The notes: generated by a model from the letters alone, not told the origin. A stretch of 64,000 bases of DNA from Paludibacteraceae bacterium (GCA_017464475.1 JAFTZQ010000005.1:239339-303338); one strand, 5' to 3'; shown: positions 21,801 through 27,403, counted from the first letter of the stretch. Made by a program: numbers and translations.

Positions 21801-22639
21801 GCGGTTGCTATCAAGGTACAGGCATTATGTTCCATACAACCGTTCCGGGTATCGTAACTGTTACATACCGTGGCACAGGAAATAATGCAGACGTAACTCT
21901 GACCGTAGGATCGAAGACATTTGACACTTATCAAGGCGCATGGAAAACGTGCGACAAGGTATTCGTTCCTGCCGGCGATGTAGAAATCTCTTCTGTAGGT
22001 ACAATGCGTATCCAGAAGATCGTCTTCAATGCTGAGCCGGATTACACCCGCAATGTAACGGAAGGTCGCTTTGGAACTATCTGCTTGCCGAACGGCGGTG
22101 TGATGGTTGGTGCTGAGTTGTTCGAGATCGCTTACTACGGCGAGAGCACGCAGAAGGTATTCTTGGATAACATCATCAATGGTGAGATGGAAGCCGGCCG
22201 TCCGTATATCTTCCTGCCGAAGGAAGGTACAACGCAGCTGGCAGTCTTCTACACGGATGAGGCTAATGCTTCGCAAGGAAGCCACAACGGTCTGATCGGT
22301 TTCATCGGTGATGCCGAAGATGCGTACTTCAATATTCCTGCCGGCGAGGGTAACTACATCCTCCAGAACAACTACTACCGCGAAGTTCCAGCAGGCGCTT
22401 GGGCTCGTATCAAGAGCAATCGCGCATACATCAAGTTGAGTGCAATCAATCCTCATGAGTCTGCTTTGGCTCCGGGTCGTCGTCGTATCTCGATGGGTGT
22501 TCAGAGTGAGCAAGTAGCTACGGGAATGGAGAACACCGGCTTCGAGAGCGAGGCTCCGCGTAAGGTGCTGATCAACGGCGAGCTCTTCATCATCCGTGGT
22601 GAGAAGATGTACGACGCTAAGGGACAGCTGGTAAAATAA
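15842..22639 (+). CDS. Giant secreted repeat protein (2265 aa), probably phase-variable
   Basis: Predicted exported surface protein. The first about 64 residues are an unusual polar extension; the hydrophobic signal core (FLKYAACMLMLLFVGVGNVWG, cut here into motif ends FLKYAACML and GVGNVWG) spans about 68-88. InlB/Listeria-Bacteroides-type repeats (pattern 'FAGWDP...INATW', 'FLGWDATPE...YTAQW') run from about 298 to 962 and again 1102-1167. Cadherin-like segments (DARLSAI, HDATLSAL) follow near 1170 and 1495, and Ig-like segments (LSYQWYK, LTYKWQA) near 1740-1900. The C-terminal about 205 residues, ending in NGELFIIRGEKMYDAKGQLVK-type tail, resemble the end of the 1544-aa protein. Codons 27-29 lie in a G8 tract and codons 49-63 in four 11-bp repeats, so slippage would switch the frame. 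Ligand unknown. Adhesion is an inference. Confidence 0.8.
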   Translation: MRNNFLNSVAYDPIAEPCAAKTPQNTGGGTSRTKNRSVTVNLSSGTTTNREMTERRPREDRETFVLGFLKYAACMLMLLFVGVGNVWGEEVKLVSVGNEAVSMIAGEGTAPNFFNDKTYKSGDESYSVTISLNTFTTAQGSEYKPDGTTKYKDYYYNVNSTCDMSGTPANYIKVSATNCKISKIVVRGACASSTIQSLPAVGFVNGLPETTTIGSNAGRRADVIISDQTCSYTANKRFDQGSAATYIFSTNVSEVYFSKQFKKVALPSASAWSSVPSSSQTYCVFGMDVYVVPEGSKESAINYTNLKGADNSANPTKYTEGTGIASFTDLADVTGYSFAGWDPASISASATGEQTINATWTANTHSLTWNIPVDATITNPETYTHGTVAYGTAIVAPTLSRAGYDFLGWDATPEATMPDNDLEYTAQWQAEAQKFDITYSNLKGSDVSAYPTKYSKGIGIASFAPLADVEGFHFTGWSPASISTTDEGDKEIEAQWIPTYSLTYNLNGGTGTLPTETAKYATQEFALAAQGDIVAPANKQFLGWKDQDGNKYAAEANFTMPGKAVTLTAYWAAKVEDVIYSWESPEGTPIETGGTAKFYTGDTDNSSATENNRVNYANNPINGDGATLYYTLRLDKDVDYSAEHVRIFLNSALKEGDKIAITAYYTKNQDKTIAPKIANGSNEVVCSTDNLVNLYNGGTPVTQTKTLNDKAEGATTLKLTRSATSTTAWITKLQIVRESYVDEDLLLTVKFNYNDGVTPNATIQVATGQAVAQPANPTWAHHRFNEWQLAGSAYDFSSAVTGNITLVADWTQLYTITYAKGDEGATGDAPVQEDKAQGETFTVAANPFTVAGKDFVKWNDGTNDYAPGATYTVGTDNVVLTAQWKAAADKYTVIFKDGTTELGTKLFDVTTNPSDADIDKTKALCTFAAWQKEGVDIALDDAFWATVAKDAEITLTARWAKAFALDIDFEAFIDAEGTSGDWGAELAAKNYAISSTTNVTLDAPDSKPADKGLKIKNSGSYISFNVNAGKLVLLKAGVLSGAEASVDGGTNYTALSGASGSTGASVVTPLYNADEAEYRIRTTTGSYNIIQAITITNPFTVSFEAHGDADPASLNGTPSVTLPSATNGTESFLGWFTEATGGEKIGNAGDSYTPTADITLHAQWEAVSTDARLSAITFSSDAGTLAPAFDPEVTEYTYTMPYGTASIPTITGATAVNANAQTPIIGEAVAAWGEAQTIKGVAQSGDKKTYTITMKVAPKDGVCLVWADIPSNSTITYNATKSKYFAESDVTLATTVNGKDGSAPSGVKFQGSTYIHIGGAFLAGDVLALDVTYAANGTNQTMYVYDAQAGAEENIIGTLAGGKTPAGLNEVTLMKDAADLWLVRGGQNSDWNPHVDYVAVYRPMNPVLKKVTVNGVEGTPVANVISIEVPASTTQPQLEAIAYDWVSNNDEWTAAHTPAAANTWEFGVANTVTLTDKDGDASVYTITVTKAEASHDATLSALSVEGYSLSPAFDPAVLTYNVELAKGTVIADLLAVSYTLNHVGATAVKTDATALPGATTIVVTAEDGLEANKKTYTINFTVSTKDKVVIFDGSTDEALRDVPAALATEGFAWVKNSDDAGKFKYIEYTSVSGYTHAIYTNGSSNANRNIAVTIPSKYEAQFEIAQASNSDATRHAYVGAANNTAYADALFSVESASKTDGQKATSEALAGGKTYYIHSDNSINILEINLYIDRVSEAPAISAQPAALAVCDAATNTNALSVTASVEAGTLSYQWYKVVEEGDDVAVGTNSNEFVPTALGDYYVVVTNTEGSYKPSSTKSEIATVSLKAQTEITGFENAAAPLNTEKTLSVTAAGTGTLTYKWQACTEAGVVTDENVLSSAAAYDVTITEEPQYYLVTVEGECGSATQVLFAKKWADLELVDVDGSMTWNFAASNTGITEDVTVPSTMVLANAGQGAMPNTDNFRSDMLKAIVGSTGTAVRQSSTDGGCYQGTGIMFHTTVPGIVTVTYRGTGNNADVTLTVGSKTFDTYQGAWKTCDKVFVPAGDVEISSVGTMRIQKIVFNAEPDYTRNVTEGRFGTICLPNGGVMVGAELFEIAYYGESTQKVFLDNIINGEMEAGRPYIFLPKEGTTQLAVFYTDEANASQGSHNGLIGFIGDAEDAYFNIPAGEGNYILQNNYYREVPAGAWARIKSNRAYIKLSAINPHESALAPGRRRISMGVQSEQVATGMENTGFESEAPRKVLINGELFIIRGEKMYDAKGQLVK
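15920..15927 (+). repeat. G8 homopolymer in the coding region before the signal peptide
   Basis: Eight consecutive G, read as part of Thr-Gly-Gly-Gly-Thr (codons 26-30). Change by one base would shift the frame before the signal peptide. Confidence 0.85.
15987..16030 (+). repeat. Four tandem 11-bp repeats before the signal peptide
   Basis: ACCGAGAGATG, ACCGAGAGAAG, ACCGAGAGAAG, ACCGAGAGACC in direct succession. Unit length is not a multiple of three, so gain or loss of a unit changes the frame. The first unit contains an in-frame ATG (15995). Confidence 0.9.
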
Positions 22640-22657
22640 CATGAATTTTGGCAAAAA

Positions 22658-22696
22658 GTAGATTAGTGGAGTGGGGCAACCTGCCCACTAATCTAC
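22658..22696 (+). terminator. Terminator-like hairpin after the giant gene
   Basis: Perfect 12-bp stem GTAGATTAGTGG / CCACTAATCTAC, 18 nt after the stop codon, without a clear T run. Confidence 0.65.
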
Positions 22697-22721
22697 CAAT
22701 GATAACAAAAATTTGTCGAAC

Positions 22722-22760
22722 TTCGAGGGCACCGACACGGCAAAGCCGTCCCACCTCGAA
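22722..22760. other. Nested inverted repeat in spacer
   Basis: TTCGAGG (22722-22728) pairs with CCTCGAA (22754-22760), enclosing ACGGC-AAA-GCCGT. A compact two-stem structure of unknown role between the giant gene and the VapD pair. Confidence 0.5.
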
Positions 22761-22841
22761 TTTCCGTTCGCACTTTTGTGCTAGTAACAAGCCTTATAGC
22801 ATATAAAAATTCAAATAATTTTGATTTTTAAAGCCAAAGTC

Positions 22842-22872
22842 TTGTGTATTCCAAATTTTTGTAGTAAATTTG
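22842..22872 (+). promoter_or_regulatory. Promoter of the VapD pair
   Basis: TTG at 22842, 20 bases, TAAATTTG at 22865-22872; first gene starts 26 bases downstream. Confidence 0.8.
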
Positions 22873-22897
22873 CAGCCGAAAGAGAAAGGATAGTATT

Positions 22898-23074
22898 ATG
22901 AAACTTGGAGATTATGTTCTGATTTCGCCAGAAGTAACCCTACTTAAGGAGTGGGTTCGTGGAAAGGTTATCGAAGTAGAAGCAAATCCGTTTGTGGGTA
23001 CAGTAATTTCTGCACAGACGGCGGATGGCAACATCTATTTTAATAAAGAGTCTCTGTTCAAAGCCGCAGTATAA
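22898..23074 (+). CDS. Small antitoxin-like protein upstream of VapD
   Basis: 58-aa protein MKLGDYVLISPEVTLLKEWV...NKESLFKAAV with a beta-rich, SH3-like look (short strands around GKVIEVEANPFVG). Family not recognised with certainty. It is 3 nt upstream of a VapD gene and shares its promoter, the position of the VapX antitoxin in Haemophilus vapXD; I infer the same role. Confidence 0.65.
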   Translation: MKLGDYVLISPEVTLLKEWVRGKVIEVEANPFVGTVISAQTADGNIYFNKESLFKAAV

Positions 23075-23077
23075 ATT

Positions 23078-23362
23078 ATGTATGCTCTTAGCTTTGATAT
23101 GAATATTGCTGATTTGCAGCAGTATTTCGGGGAACCTTATAACGGAGCCTATTATGAGATTAAACGTACCTTGGAGGGATGCGGCTTCTACTGGATACAG
23201 GGAAGTACCTATATGACCAACAACCAAGATATGACATCTCTTTTCAGAGCGATAGAAGCACTGAAAAAGATAGATTGGTTTCGGCAGTCCGTTCGCGACA
23301 TACGTGGTTACCGCGTAGAGAACTGGTCAGATTTTACTCCAATAATGAAAGAAAATGACTAA
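23078..23362 (+). CDS. vapD: VapD-family ribonuclease toxin
   Basis: 94-aa protein of the VapD family, Cas2-like ferredoxin-fold endoribonucleases. The N-terminus MYALSFDMNIADLQQYFG, the central YNGAYYEIKRTLEGCGFYWIQGS and the later MTSLFRAIEALKKIDWFRQSVRDIRGYRVE follow the family closely; the conserved early Asp (D7) is present. Length is typical (about 90-95 aa). It forms an operon with the small gene upstream and is followed 1 nt later by a 44-aa peptide gene. Confidence 0.9.
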   Translation: MYALSFDMNIADLQQYFGEPYNGAYYEIKRTLEGCGFYWIQGSTYMTNNQDMTSLFRAIEALKKIDWFRQSVRDIRGYRVENWSDFTPIMKEND

Positions 23363-23363
23363 T

Positions 23364-23498
23364 ATGAAAAAGAAAATTTATAATCAACCGATTGTGGAGA
23401 TCGCTGAGTCGTTAAAGCCGATGGTGACCATCTGCGCGAGCTTACTTCCTGGCCCTCCGGTACCTCCGGGAGGAACAACGCCGGAAGAAGGCGACTAA
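23364..23498 (+). CDS. 44-aa MKKK-type peptide
   Basis: Peptide with an N-terminal MKKKIYNQPIVEIAES and a Pro/Gly-rich, acidic C-terminus (PGGTTPEEGD). Another 44-aa peptide with the same frame pattern (MKKK-Y-QP-VE ... GG...EG-D) follows the 1544-aa surface gene at 32070. Small proteins of this general kind are frequent in Bacteroidales, but I know no established function. It follows vapD by 1 nt and ends before a hairpin terminator. Alternatives are a secreted peptide or a modified-peptide precursor; no maturation enzyme is visible nearby. Confidence 0.7.
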   Translation: MKKKIYNQPIVEIAESLKPMVTICASLLPGPPVPPGGTTPEEGD

Positions 23499-23533
23499 CC
23501 ATTACTCACATCCGCAAGGATGCACAGATCATC

Positions 23534-23557
23534 AAAGGCAGCTTCACGGCTGCCTTT
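23534..23557 (+). terminator. Terminator hairpin
   Basis: AAAGGCAGC pairs with GCTGCCTTT around a 6-nt loop, 35 nt after the peptide gene. Confidence 0.75.
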
Positions 23558-23635
23558 GCGTGTCTTTGGCGGGGGATCGGTAAGGCTCATAAAACAGCGA
23601 TTTTGGCGACAAAACAAAAATAATTGCAAAAAGAC

Positions 23636-23666
23636 TTGCAAATGTCAAAAATATTTAGTAACTTTG
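23636..23666 (+). promoter_or_regulatory. Promoter of the first DUF4160/DUF2442 module
   Basis: TTG at 23636, 20 bases, TAACTTTG at 23659-23666. The first copy of a 24-bp direct repeat starts 10 bases downstream. Confidence 0.8.
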
Positions 23667-23675
23667 CAGTCGGAA

Positions 23676-23699
23676 TTGAAAAACAAGAGTACTAACGGT
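23676..23699 (+). repeat. 24-bp direct repeat, copy 1
   Basis: Begins TTGAAAAACAAG and ends TACTAACGGT; perfect match to 24120-24143. The two copies bracket the DUF4160 remnant and DUF2442 gene. Confidence 0.9.
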
Positions 23700-23701
23700 A
23701 T

Positions 23702-23894
23702 ATGAGTCCAACTTTTTTAAAAGAGAAAGGAGGACAAAGAAGCAAAATTCTGGTTAGAGCCCCAAGTGGAAATCGCATACAAAGGCGACTTTAGCCAGCA
23801 TGAGATAAATAAAATCCAACAAGTTGTCGAACTATATGCAGACTACTTCAAAAAGCAATATCAGCTCCACATCGGTGGACGTATTGATGATTAA
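23702..23894 (+). pseudogene. DUF4160 gene with internal deletion and frameshift
   Basis: The start reads MSPTFLKEKG, as DUF4160 proteins do, then breaks. The remainder of the family (EAKFWLEPQVEIAYKGDFSQHEINKIQQVVELYADYF, in segments) continues in another frame from about 23743. The missing middle is the YRFFFYSNDHEPIHVHV core seen intact in the second copy at 25883. About 20 codons appear lost, and the direct reading from the ATG stops at TAG 23792. The DUF2442 gene overlaps its 3' end. It appears to be a dead half of a two-gene module. Confidence 0.75.
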
Positions 23895-24123
23895 CGACAA
23901 AGGCGTTATGATCTCAGTACAAGGACAGGATTATTTCCTTTCTTTCAACCGTGTACCATGGATGCGCGATGCTACAATCAATGAAGTGCTGGATGTACAG
24001 ATGAGTGGAAAAAATGCCATTGAGTGGCCCAAGTTAGACGTAGATCTGGAGGTTGAGTCTCTCAAACATCCGGAACGCTATCCGCTTCTGATTAAACGCA
24101 ATGAGTTGGATTATGTTTCTTGA
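23836..24123 (+). CDS. DUF2442 protein
   Basis: 95-aa DUF2442-type protein: a beta-rich N-terminus (VDVLMINDKGVMISVQGQDYFLSFNRVPWMRDA) followed by the family's conserved end, GKNAIEWPKLDVDLEVESLKHPERYPL. I chose the ATG at 23836; an upstream TTG (23824) is also open. DUF2442 genes are commonly found beside DUF4160 genes and are suspected partners in a TA-like unit; function is not established. Its DUF4160 partner is broken, so this copy may be an orphan. Confidence 0.8.
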   Translation: MQTTSKSNISSTSVDVLMINDKGVMISVQGQDYFLSFNRVPWMRDATINEVLDVQMSGKNAIEWPKLDVDLEVESLKHPERYPLLIKRNELDYVS

Positions 24124-24143
24124 AAAACAAGAGTACTAACGGT
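24120..24143 (+). repeat. 24-bp direct repeat, copy 2
   Basis: Perfect copy of 23676-23699, overlapping the DUF2442 stop codon region. Confidence 0.9.
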
Positions 24144-24231
24144 TAAGACACAACATTGAATGAACATTCGAACTCTCTATAGTATATACGCGACAACATC
24201 GCAAATAACAGGGGAGAACTCGCCTTCTACG

Positions 24232-24258
24232 TACGCACTATCTATCGGGTAGTGCGTA
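24232..24258 (+). other. 9-bp inverted repeat in spacer
   Basis: TACGCACTA pairs with TAGTGCGTA around 9 bases, 68 bases before the ORF6N gene. Could be a terminator or an operator; no T run. Confidence 0.5.
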
Positions 24259-24325
24259 TTGCGTTTATATGGAGCTTGGCGGCACGCCTTTCGCGTACGC
24301 GTGTATAAATAAGGAATAAAAAAGA

Positions 24326-24976
24326 ATGAACGAAAAAGATAAGATATTACCAGTAGGGCAACAGGCTCTGGCGGAGATACAACGGCATATTTTGCTGCTG
24401 CGAGGAAAACAGGTGCTTCTGGATTTCCAACTTGCGGCGATGTACGGAGTGGAGACTAAAGTATTAAATCAAGCAGTAAAACGAAATATTAATCGTTTTC
24501 CGGAGGATTTTATGTTTAGACTTACCCGTCAAGAAGTCGCATATATGAGGTCACAAATTGTGACCACATACACGCAAGCCATAGAAAATCAACAAGATGG
24601 TGATTTCGGAGAAGCGGCGTTGCATGGTAAACGTAGAGCGGACGCATTACCTTACGCATTTACGGAGCAGGGAGTGGCAATGTTGTCCAGCGTGTTGAGA
24701 AGCGAAACAGCGGTGCAGGTGAATATAGCGATAATGCGCGCTTTTGTGATGGCTCGTCAGATAGTGGTCGAAACACGTGAGAATGCATTAGCCATAGAGG
24801 AACTGAGGGCAAGAATGAAGATGCTTGAAGATGCTTTGGAAAACAACTTGGAGGCAGTGAATGACTTGAGTGAAGATATGCGGCAAGAACTGGACAATAT
24901 ATATAATGCTATCGGAGCATTAAGCATAACGCCCAAAGAGCCCAAAACTCCTCGCAACCCGATAGGTTTCAATTGA
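24326..24976 (+). CDS. ORF6N-domain DNA-binding protein
   Basis: 216-aa protein. The N-terminal ORF6N domain (about residues 14-100) shows [47 protein letters not shown] (in consecutive segments), a DNA-binding module related to phage antirepressors. [15 protein letters not shown] follows near 110, then a coiled-coil stretch (about 145-195; [17 protein letters not shown]). Such genes are widespread in Bacteroidetes accessory regions; the regulon is unknown. It stands just upstream of the invertase gene, though separately promoted. Confidence 0.85.
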   Translation: MNEKDKILPVGQQALAEIQRHILLLRGKQVLLDFQLAAMYGVETKVLNQAVKRNINRFPEDFMFRLTRQEVAYMRSQIVTTYTQAIENQQDGDFGEAALHGKRRADALPYAFTEQGVAMLSSVLRSETAVQVNIAIMRAFVMARQIVVETRENALAIEELRARMKMLEDALENNLEAVNDLSEDMRQELDNIYNAIGALSITPKEPKTPRNPIGFN

Positions 24977-25025
24977 ATGAAGCATAAAAAGCACTTTGAC
25001 ATTATGATATGAGCGAAAAAAGCAG

Positions 25026-25033
25026 TACCTTTG
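25026..25033 (+). promoter_or_regulatory. Promoter -7 box of the invertase gene
   Basis: TACCTTTG, 14 bases before the ATG. No good TTTG lies at the 20-base distance (the nearest is 24995-24998), so activity may be weak or regulated. Confidence 0.6.
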
Positions 25034-25047
25034 CGTAAAAAAAACTT

Positions 25048-25659
25048 ATGAGGTACGGTTATATTCGCGTTAGTAGCGACAAGCAGACCGTTGAGAATCA
25101 GCGGTATGAGATCAAACAGTTTTGTCTCAAAGAAGAGATGAGTATTGATGGCTGGATCGAGGAGACAGTCTCCGGCGCCAAGCCTTATTCCAAACGCCGG
25201 CTGGGCAAGTTACTGAAGAACGTGCGCGAGGGCGATGTGATCATCTGCAGCGAGCTAAGCCGCTTGGGCAGGAGTCTGTTCATGGTGATGGAGATTCTGA
25301 GCCTCTGCATGGAGCGCGGCTGCTCGGTATGGACGGTCAAAGACGGCTACCGGCTGGGGGACGACATCCAGTCCAAAGTGCTGGCATTCGCTTTCGGGCT
25401 GTCGGCGGAAATCGAGCGCAAGCTGATCCGCCAGAGGACCTGCGAAGCGTTGGCAAGGCTCAAGGCGGAAGGCAAGATTTTAGGGCGTCCGAAAGGAAGT
25501 AAAAAACGCAAAGAGGTGCATCCTCTGTACCGCCGCGAAGGGTACATCCGGCGGCTGTTGGAGGAGGGCTGTTCGCTACGCGAGATAAGTCGGCGGCTCC
25601 AATGCAACCGAAACACGCTCAAACGCTATATGGATGCATACATGTCGCAACAGACGTAG
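25048..25659 (+). CDS. Mpi-type serine DNA invertase
   Basis: 203-aa small serine recombinase like Bacteroides fragilis Mpi, which inverts promoters of surface-structure genes. The catalytic domain begins MRYGYIRVSSDKQTVENQ with the nucleophilic Ser in RVSS (about residue 10); the CSELSRLGRS block carries the conserved Arg residues (about 68-76). The E helix with SAEIERKLIRQRT follows, and the C-terminal helix-turn-helix (about 160-200) includes GCSLREISRRLQCNRNTLKRYM. Full length for the Hin/Mpi group. Possible substrates in this window are the inverted repeats at the start codons of two surface genes, but no known Mpi site is proved. Confidence 0.88.
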   Translation: MRYGYIRVSSDKQTVENQRYEIKQFCLKEEMSIDGWIEETVSGAKPYSKRRLGKLLKNVREGDVIICSELSRLGRSLFMVMEILSLCMERGCSVWTVKDGYRLGDDIQSKVLAFAFGLSAEIERKLIRQRTCEALARLKAEGKILGRPKGSKKRKEVHPLYRREGYIRRLLEEGCSLREISRRLQCNRNTLKRYMDAYMSQQT

Positions 25660-25738
25660 TTCTATATTGCTTCGCAGCAAGCTGCGATAGATAATTGAAA
25701 CGGCTGCGCCGTGGCTGCGACAAGTCGCAAGAAAGCCA

Positions 25739-25780
25739 TAAATCGTTCCCGCACGATAATATACGGGATATGAACATTGA
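25739..25780 (+). repeat. 42-bp direct repeat, copy 1
   Basis: Starts TAAATCGTTCCCG, ends ATATGAACATTGA; identical to 26430-26471. It contains an imperfect inverted repeat (GTTCCCG ... CGGGATATGAAC). Confidence 0.92.
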
Positions 25781-25824
25781 TATAATGAATAAGACTGAAA
25801 AAGGCATTTTTTTTGCTCAAAAAC

Positions 25825-25855
25825 TTGTGTATGTCAGAAAAAAGCAGTAATTTTG
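25825..25855 (+). promoter_or_regulatory. Promoter of the second DUF4160/DUF2442 module
   Basis: TTG at 25825, 20 bases, TAATTTTG at 25848-25855. Confidence 0.82.
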
Positions 25856-25882
25856 CATGCAAAATTTGAAAAAGACAGAGTT

Positions 25883-26116
25883 ATGCCCACTTTATTTAAC
25901 TTATTCGGATTTCGATTTCTGTTCTATTCGAACGATCATGAGCCGATACATGTGCATGTTATAAAAGATGATCATGAAGCAAAATTTAGCGTTGATCCTG
26001 TAAAACTCATAGAAAATAACGGGTTGAAAGCATCGGAACTCAGGTTGGCAGAATCCGTTATTGAGGAGAATAAGGAGATTATTATCAATCGTTGGAATGA
26101 GTACTTCAAAAAATAA
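25883..26116 (+). CDS. DUF4160 protein
   Basis: 77-aa DUF4160 protein: MPTLFNLFGFRFLFYSNDHEPIHVHV is the typical N-terminus with its conserved His cluster (HEPIHVHV, about residues 19-26), and VIEENKEIIINRWNEYF the typical end. I chose the ATG at 25883 because an earlier in-frame ATG (25853) overlaps the promoter's TAATTTTG box. It precedes a DUF2442 gene by 5 nt. The pair behaves like a TA-type cassette by layout; biochemical role unknown. Confidence 0.85.
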   Translation: MPTLFNLFGFRFLFYSNDHEPIHVHVIKDDHEAKFSVDPVKLIENNGLKASELRLAESVIEENKEIIINRWNEYFKK

Positions 26117-26121
26117 TAGTA

Positions 26122-26331
26122 ATGCTGAACGTCTCTAAAATATGGTTGACCGACACCGAAGTATGGATTCGTACCGCGGATGGTCGTGAAGGATGTGAGC
26201 CATTTATCCGTTATCCTCGGTTGTTGAATGCAACTGAGGCGGAAAGAGCGGACTATCAATGTACTCCATTTGGTATTCACTGGCCCCAAATTGATGAGGA
26301 TCTGTGTTTTGAAGGCTTTTTGAATCAATGA
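26122..26331 (+). CDS. DUF2442 protein (second copy)
   Basis: 69-aa short DUF2442 protein: MLNVSKIWLTDTEVWIRTADG, then EPFIRYPRLLNATEAERADYQCTPFGIHWPQIDEDLCFEGFL in segments. The ending (IHWPQIDEDLCFEGF) is the family signature. It is the downstream partner of an intact DUF4160 gene and is followed by a strong terminator. It is considerably shorter and divergent from the copy at 23836, so the two modules are not recent duplicates. Confidence 0.82.
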   Translation: MLNVSKIWLTDTEVWIRTADGREGCEPFIRYPRLLNATEAERADYQCTPFGIHWPQIDEDLCFEGFLNQ

Positions 26332-26356
26332 AGAGATCTATGACATCCATATTTTT

Positions 26357-26390
26357 AGTCAGACACGGCAAGAACTGTGTCTGACTTTTG
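26357..26390 (+). terminator. Terminator of the second DUF4160/DUF2442 module
   Basis: Perfect 10-bp stem AGTCAGACAC / GTGTCTGACT followed by TTTGTTT. Confidence 0.85.
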
Positions 26391-26429
26391 TTTCAGTCTT
26401 GTTCAATATGTCAAAAAAGGAACAGGCTG

Positions 26430-26471
26430 TAAATCGTTCCCGCACGATAATATACGGGATATGAACATTGA
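26430..26471 (+). repeat. 42-bp direct repeat, copy 2
   Basis: Perfect copy of 25739-25780, directly followed by CATTATGAAACACTT, the start motif of the surface-protein genes. Confidence 0.92.
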
Positions 26472-26475
26472 CATT

Positions 26476-26687
26476 ATGAAACACTTAAACTGTTCAGTAA
26501 AAGGGAGAACAGAAGGTAAATAAAACATTTTGACCAAAGAAAACTTTGCTTAATTTGATTAATTTGTGAACAAAAAGAAAGAAGACAACATTTTTAGTTA
26601 GTCCAAAATTACCCAAAATTAAAGAAAAATTTCCGTTAAATCAGCAGCCGAAGGAAACTTTAAAAAACATTAAAAAATTGGTATATT
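26476..26687 (+). pseudogene. Start fragment of a surface-protein gene, then AT-rich spacer
   Basis: ATGAAACACTTA at 26476 copies the start of the genes at 27386 (+) and 27323 (-), but the frame stops after 15 codons (TAA at 26521). ACATTATGAAACACTT is identical in 26471-26486 and 27381-27396. The remaining bases to 26687 are AT-rich with a doubled CCAAAATTA; I see no gene there. Confidence 0.5.
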
Positions 26688-27323
26688 TTAATCGGTCGAT
26701 TGTTGTGAGCCAGGGTCTGGGTCACTAGAGGAAGAATAATTTACTGTAATGGAGTATACTCGCACGGAAGCAGAGCCTGCTAATGTAATACTTTCAATAT
26801 CATCATTTATCGTAAATGTGTAATTGTCAGGATTTTCAGCCGTAGTCGTTTGAGCAGTTTTTCCATTTACCGCTATAGTTGCACTTGAGTTTTTTGAACC
26901 ACCTGTGTTGTCGCAATTGACAACTATAGAAGTAGCATACACACTACCACTTTCTGATAGAGCGATTGATAAACTAGAAGCATTACCGGATTTCCCTAAT
27001 CTAATACATGATTTTGTATCCCCATAATAGATATTACCACTATTAACGCTAAACGGTGAAGATTGTACATAACTACGGGAATCTGATGCGATAACAGTAC
27101 TTGCTTGCGTAGTAGCGGTTAAAGGTGTCGCAGAATTAGCATTGTTAGCAAACGTAATAGTGTAATTCTCTCCCCAAACCTGTCCAACTCCGGCAAGCAA
27201 AAAAAGCAACATAAATGTAATGTGTTTTAGCTGTTGCCGCCGACGGTCAGCCGACGGTGAGCCGACGGTCGCGTACGACGCAAGACCGACGCTGAGCCCA
27301 AATTGAGTTAATAAGTGTTTCAT
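26688..27323 (-). CDS. Short secreted protein resembling the N-terminus of a giant surface protein
   Basis: 211-aa predicted exported protein. I start it at the ATG at 27323 (MKHLLTQFGLS), which matches the start of the divergent gene at 27386; an upstream in-frame start at 27380 would lie in the shared promoter gap. The signal core ends LLFLLAGVGQVWG (about residues 34-50), nearly the same as in the 2265-aa protein. One beta-rich domain follows and ends VYSITVNYSSSSDPDPGSQQSTD, where the 1544-aa protein would continue into Ig-like domains, so it looks truncated. Three 11-bp repeats lie before the signal core. It may be a remnant, a silent cassette, or a short secreted protein. Confidence 0.65.
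   Translation of the reverse strand: MKHLLTQFGLSVGLASYATVGSPSADRRRQQLKHITFMLLFLLAGVGQVWGENYTITFANNANSATPLTATTQASTVIASDSRSYVQSSPFSVNSGNIYYGDTKSCIRLGKSGNASSLSIALSESGSVYATSIVVNCDNTGGSKNSSATIAVNGKTAQTTTAENPDNYTFTINDDIESITLAGSASVRVYSITVNYSSSSDPDPGSQQSTD
27239..27271 (-). repeat. Three tandem 11-bp repeats before the signal peptide
   Basis: GCCGACGGTCA, GCCGACGGTGA, GCCGACGGTCG (plus-strand reading). They sit in codons about 18-28 of the minus-strand gene; unit changes shift the frame. Confidence 0.9.
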
Positions 27324-27325
27324 AA
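27306..27325. repeat. Inverted repeat, left copy, over start codon of minus-strand gene
   Basis: AGTTAATAAGTGTTTCATAA; 19 of 20 bases match the reverse complement of 27384-27403. Includes the minus-strand ATG. Confidence 0.85.
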
Positions 27326-27383
27326 AATCAATTATTTTAGTTAAACAATATATAAAAATATACAAACAATTAAATTTCAAACA
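27326..27383. promoter_or_regulatory. Divergent control region between two surface genes
   Basis: 58 AT-rich bases between the start codons of two divergent genes, enclosed by inverted repeats. GTTTAACTAAAAT (minus reading) is shared with the leader at 15806. No full TAnnTTTG box on either strand. Confidence 0.5.
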
Positions 27384-27403
27384 TTATGAAACACTTTTTA
27401 ACT
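27384..27403. repeat. Inverted repeat, right copy, over start codon of plus-strand gene
   Basis: TTATGAAACACTTTTTAACT, the inverted partner of 27306-27325; includes the ATG at 27386. Confidence 0.85.

Noticed and set aside
23520-23705. 61-codon frame between terminator and promoter
   Set aside because: Covers a hairpin terminator and the promoter boxes of the next module.
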